6,031 nucleotides of DNA from Armatimonadota bacterium. GTDB taxonomy: Bacteria > Armatimonadota > Armatimonadia > Armatimonadales > Armatimonadaceae. The notes beneath the pieces were generated by a model, which saw only the letters and a list, made by a program, of their open reading frames with translations, ran no database searches and was not told where the DNA came from. The stretch is from positions 1-6,031 of the forward strand of contig JACMIS010000091.1 of the NCBI GenBank assembly GCA_014381035.1. The letters run 5' to 3'. This document shows, piece after piece, positions 5,882 to 6,031 of this stretch (position 1 is the first letter of the stretch; every line of letters begins with the position of its first letter). The translations under genes were made by a program, and so were the position numbers.

Positions 5882-6031
5882 GTGGGGCTTCGGCGCGCAA
5901 TCGGGCTACTACACGGACCGCGAGACGGGGTTCGTCTACTGCACGTTCCGCTACTACGACCCGGCGACGGGGCGGTGGCTCAGCGAGGACCCCATCGGCT
6001 ACGCGGGCGGCCAGAACCTGTACAAGTACTG
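5882..6031 (+). pseudogene. Orphan (displaced) rhs tip module, core-derived start, 3' end outside window
   Basis: From 5882 the DNA repeats part of the Rhs core of the main gene. In frame 3 it reads [20 protein letters not shown], then [20 protein letters not shown] and [10 protein letters not shown], and is still open at the window edge. It lacks any shell and peptidase part. It follows an in-frame TAA at 5874-5876, and a TTG at 5880 is the only nearby start-like codon, with no ribosome-binding site. It is therefore most likely not expressed by itself but is a silent 3' cassette of the kind found downstream of Rhs and CdiA genes, where a bit of core precedes another toxin-immunity pair. Compared with the main copy, residues differ at LSED versus LNRD and GGQN versus GGLN, so it is an independently diverged copy. 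What tip it carries lies beyond the window. Confidence 0.85.
5882..6031 (+). repeat. Direct repeat, copy 2 (start of orphan module)
   Basis: This is the second copy of the repeat at 4234-4383, continuing to and probably past the window edge. Four of the nine differences cluster at the LNRD/LSED codons, two at the GGLN/GGQN codon, and three are silent. The real right-hand limit of the homology cannot be seen. Confidence 0.93.

Noticed and set aside
5831..5885. Possible terminator from the AAATTT-type inverted sequence in the spacer
   Set aside because: The arms are very short, AT-only and about 40 bases apart, with no G/C stem and no U-tract in the right place.

Overview
The window reads as one polymorphic-toxin (Rhs/YD-repeat) locus on the + strand. 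It holds the body of a very large Rhs protein, a variable C-terminal tip with a Hint domain and a papain-like toxin, a small immunity-like gene touching the toxin stop codon, and the start of a displaced 'orphan' rhs module running off the right edge. Nothing on the - strand looks coding. The organism cannot be named from this alone. GC is about 48-55% over much of the shell, 65-73% in the conserved core and 30-48% in the tip/immunity region. An N-terminal C39-like peptidase fused to Rhs, plus a Ser-Pro linker, suggests an environmental bacterium such as Planctomycetota or Armatimonadota, at low confidence.

Layout: 1-4125 is an open frame (frame 1) entering from the left edge. It carries a C39-like cysteine peptidase fold (Cys at 64-66, His at 286-288, Asp at 340-342), a Cys/Gly-rich linker, and a long beta-rich Rhs shell with many YD repeats. 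A Ser-Pro repeat (3970-4050) runs into a run of nine C (4057-4065), after which the protein continues in frame 2, so one base must be dropped or skipped. Frame 2 carries the Rhs-associated core (to the DPLGL motif at 4409-4423), a pretoxin segment of PT-TG type (4553-4720), a Hint domain (4748-5170) and a 100-residue toxin tip (5171-5470). An immunity candidate of 118 codons follows at 5474-5830. After a 51-bp AT-rich spacer, 5882-6031 repeats 4234-4383 at 94% identity without gaps and is the front of a second, unattached tip module.

Inferred working model: the Rhs shell encloses the toxin; autoproteolysis at the core end and/or the Hint Asn releases it; the adjacent gene protects the producer; the duplicated core segment gives homology for swapping tips in frame. 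The main uncertainty is whether the nine-C frameshift is a sequencing error, an inactivating mutation, a phase-variable switch or a site of +1 ribosomal frameshifting.
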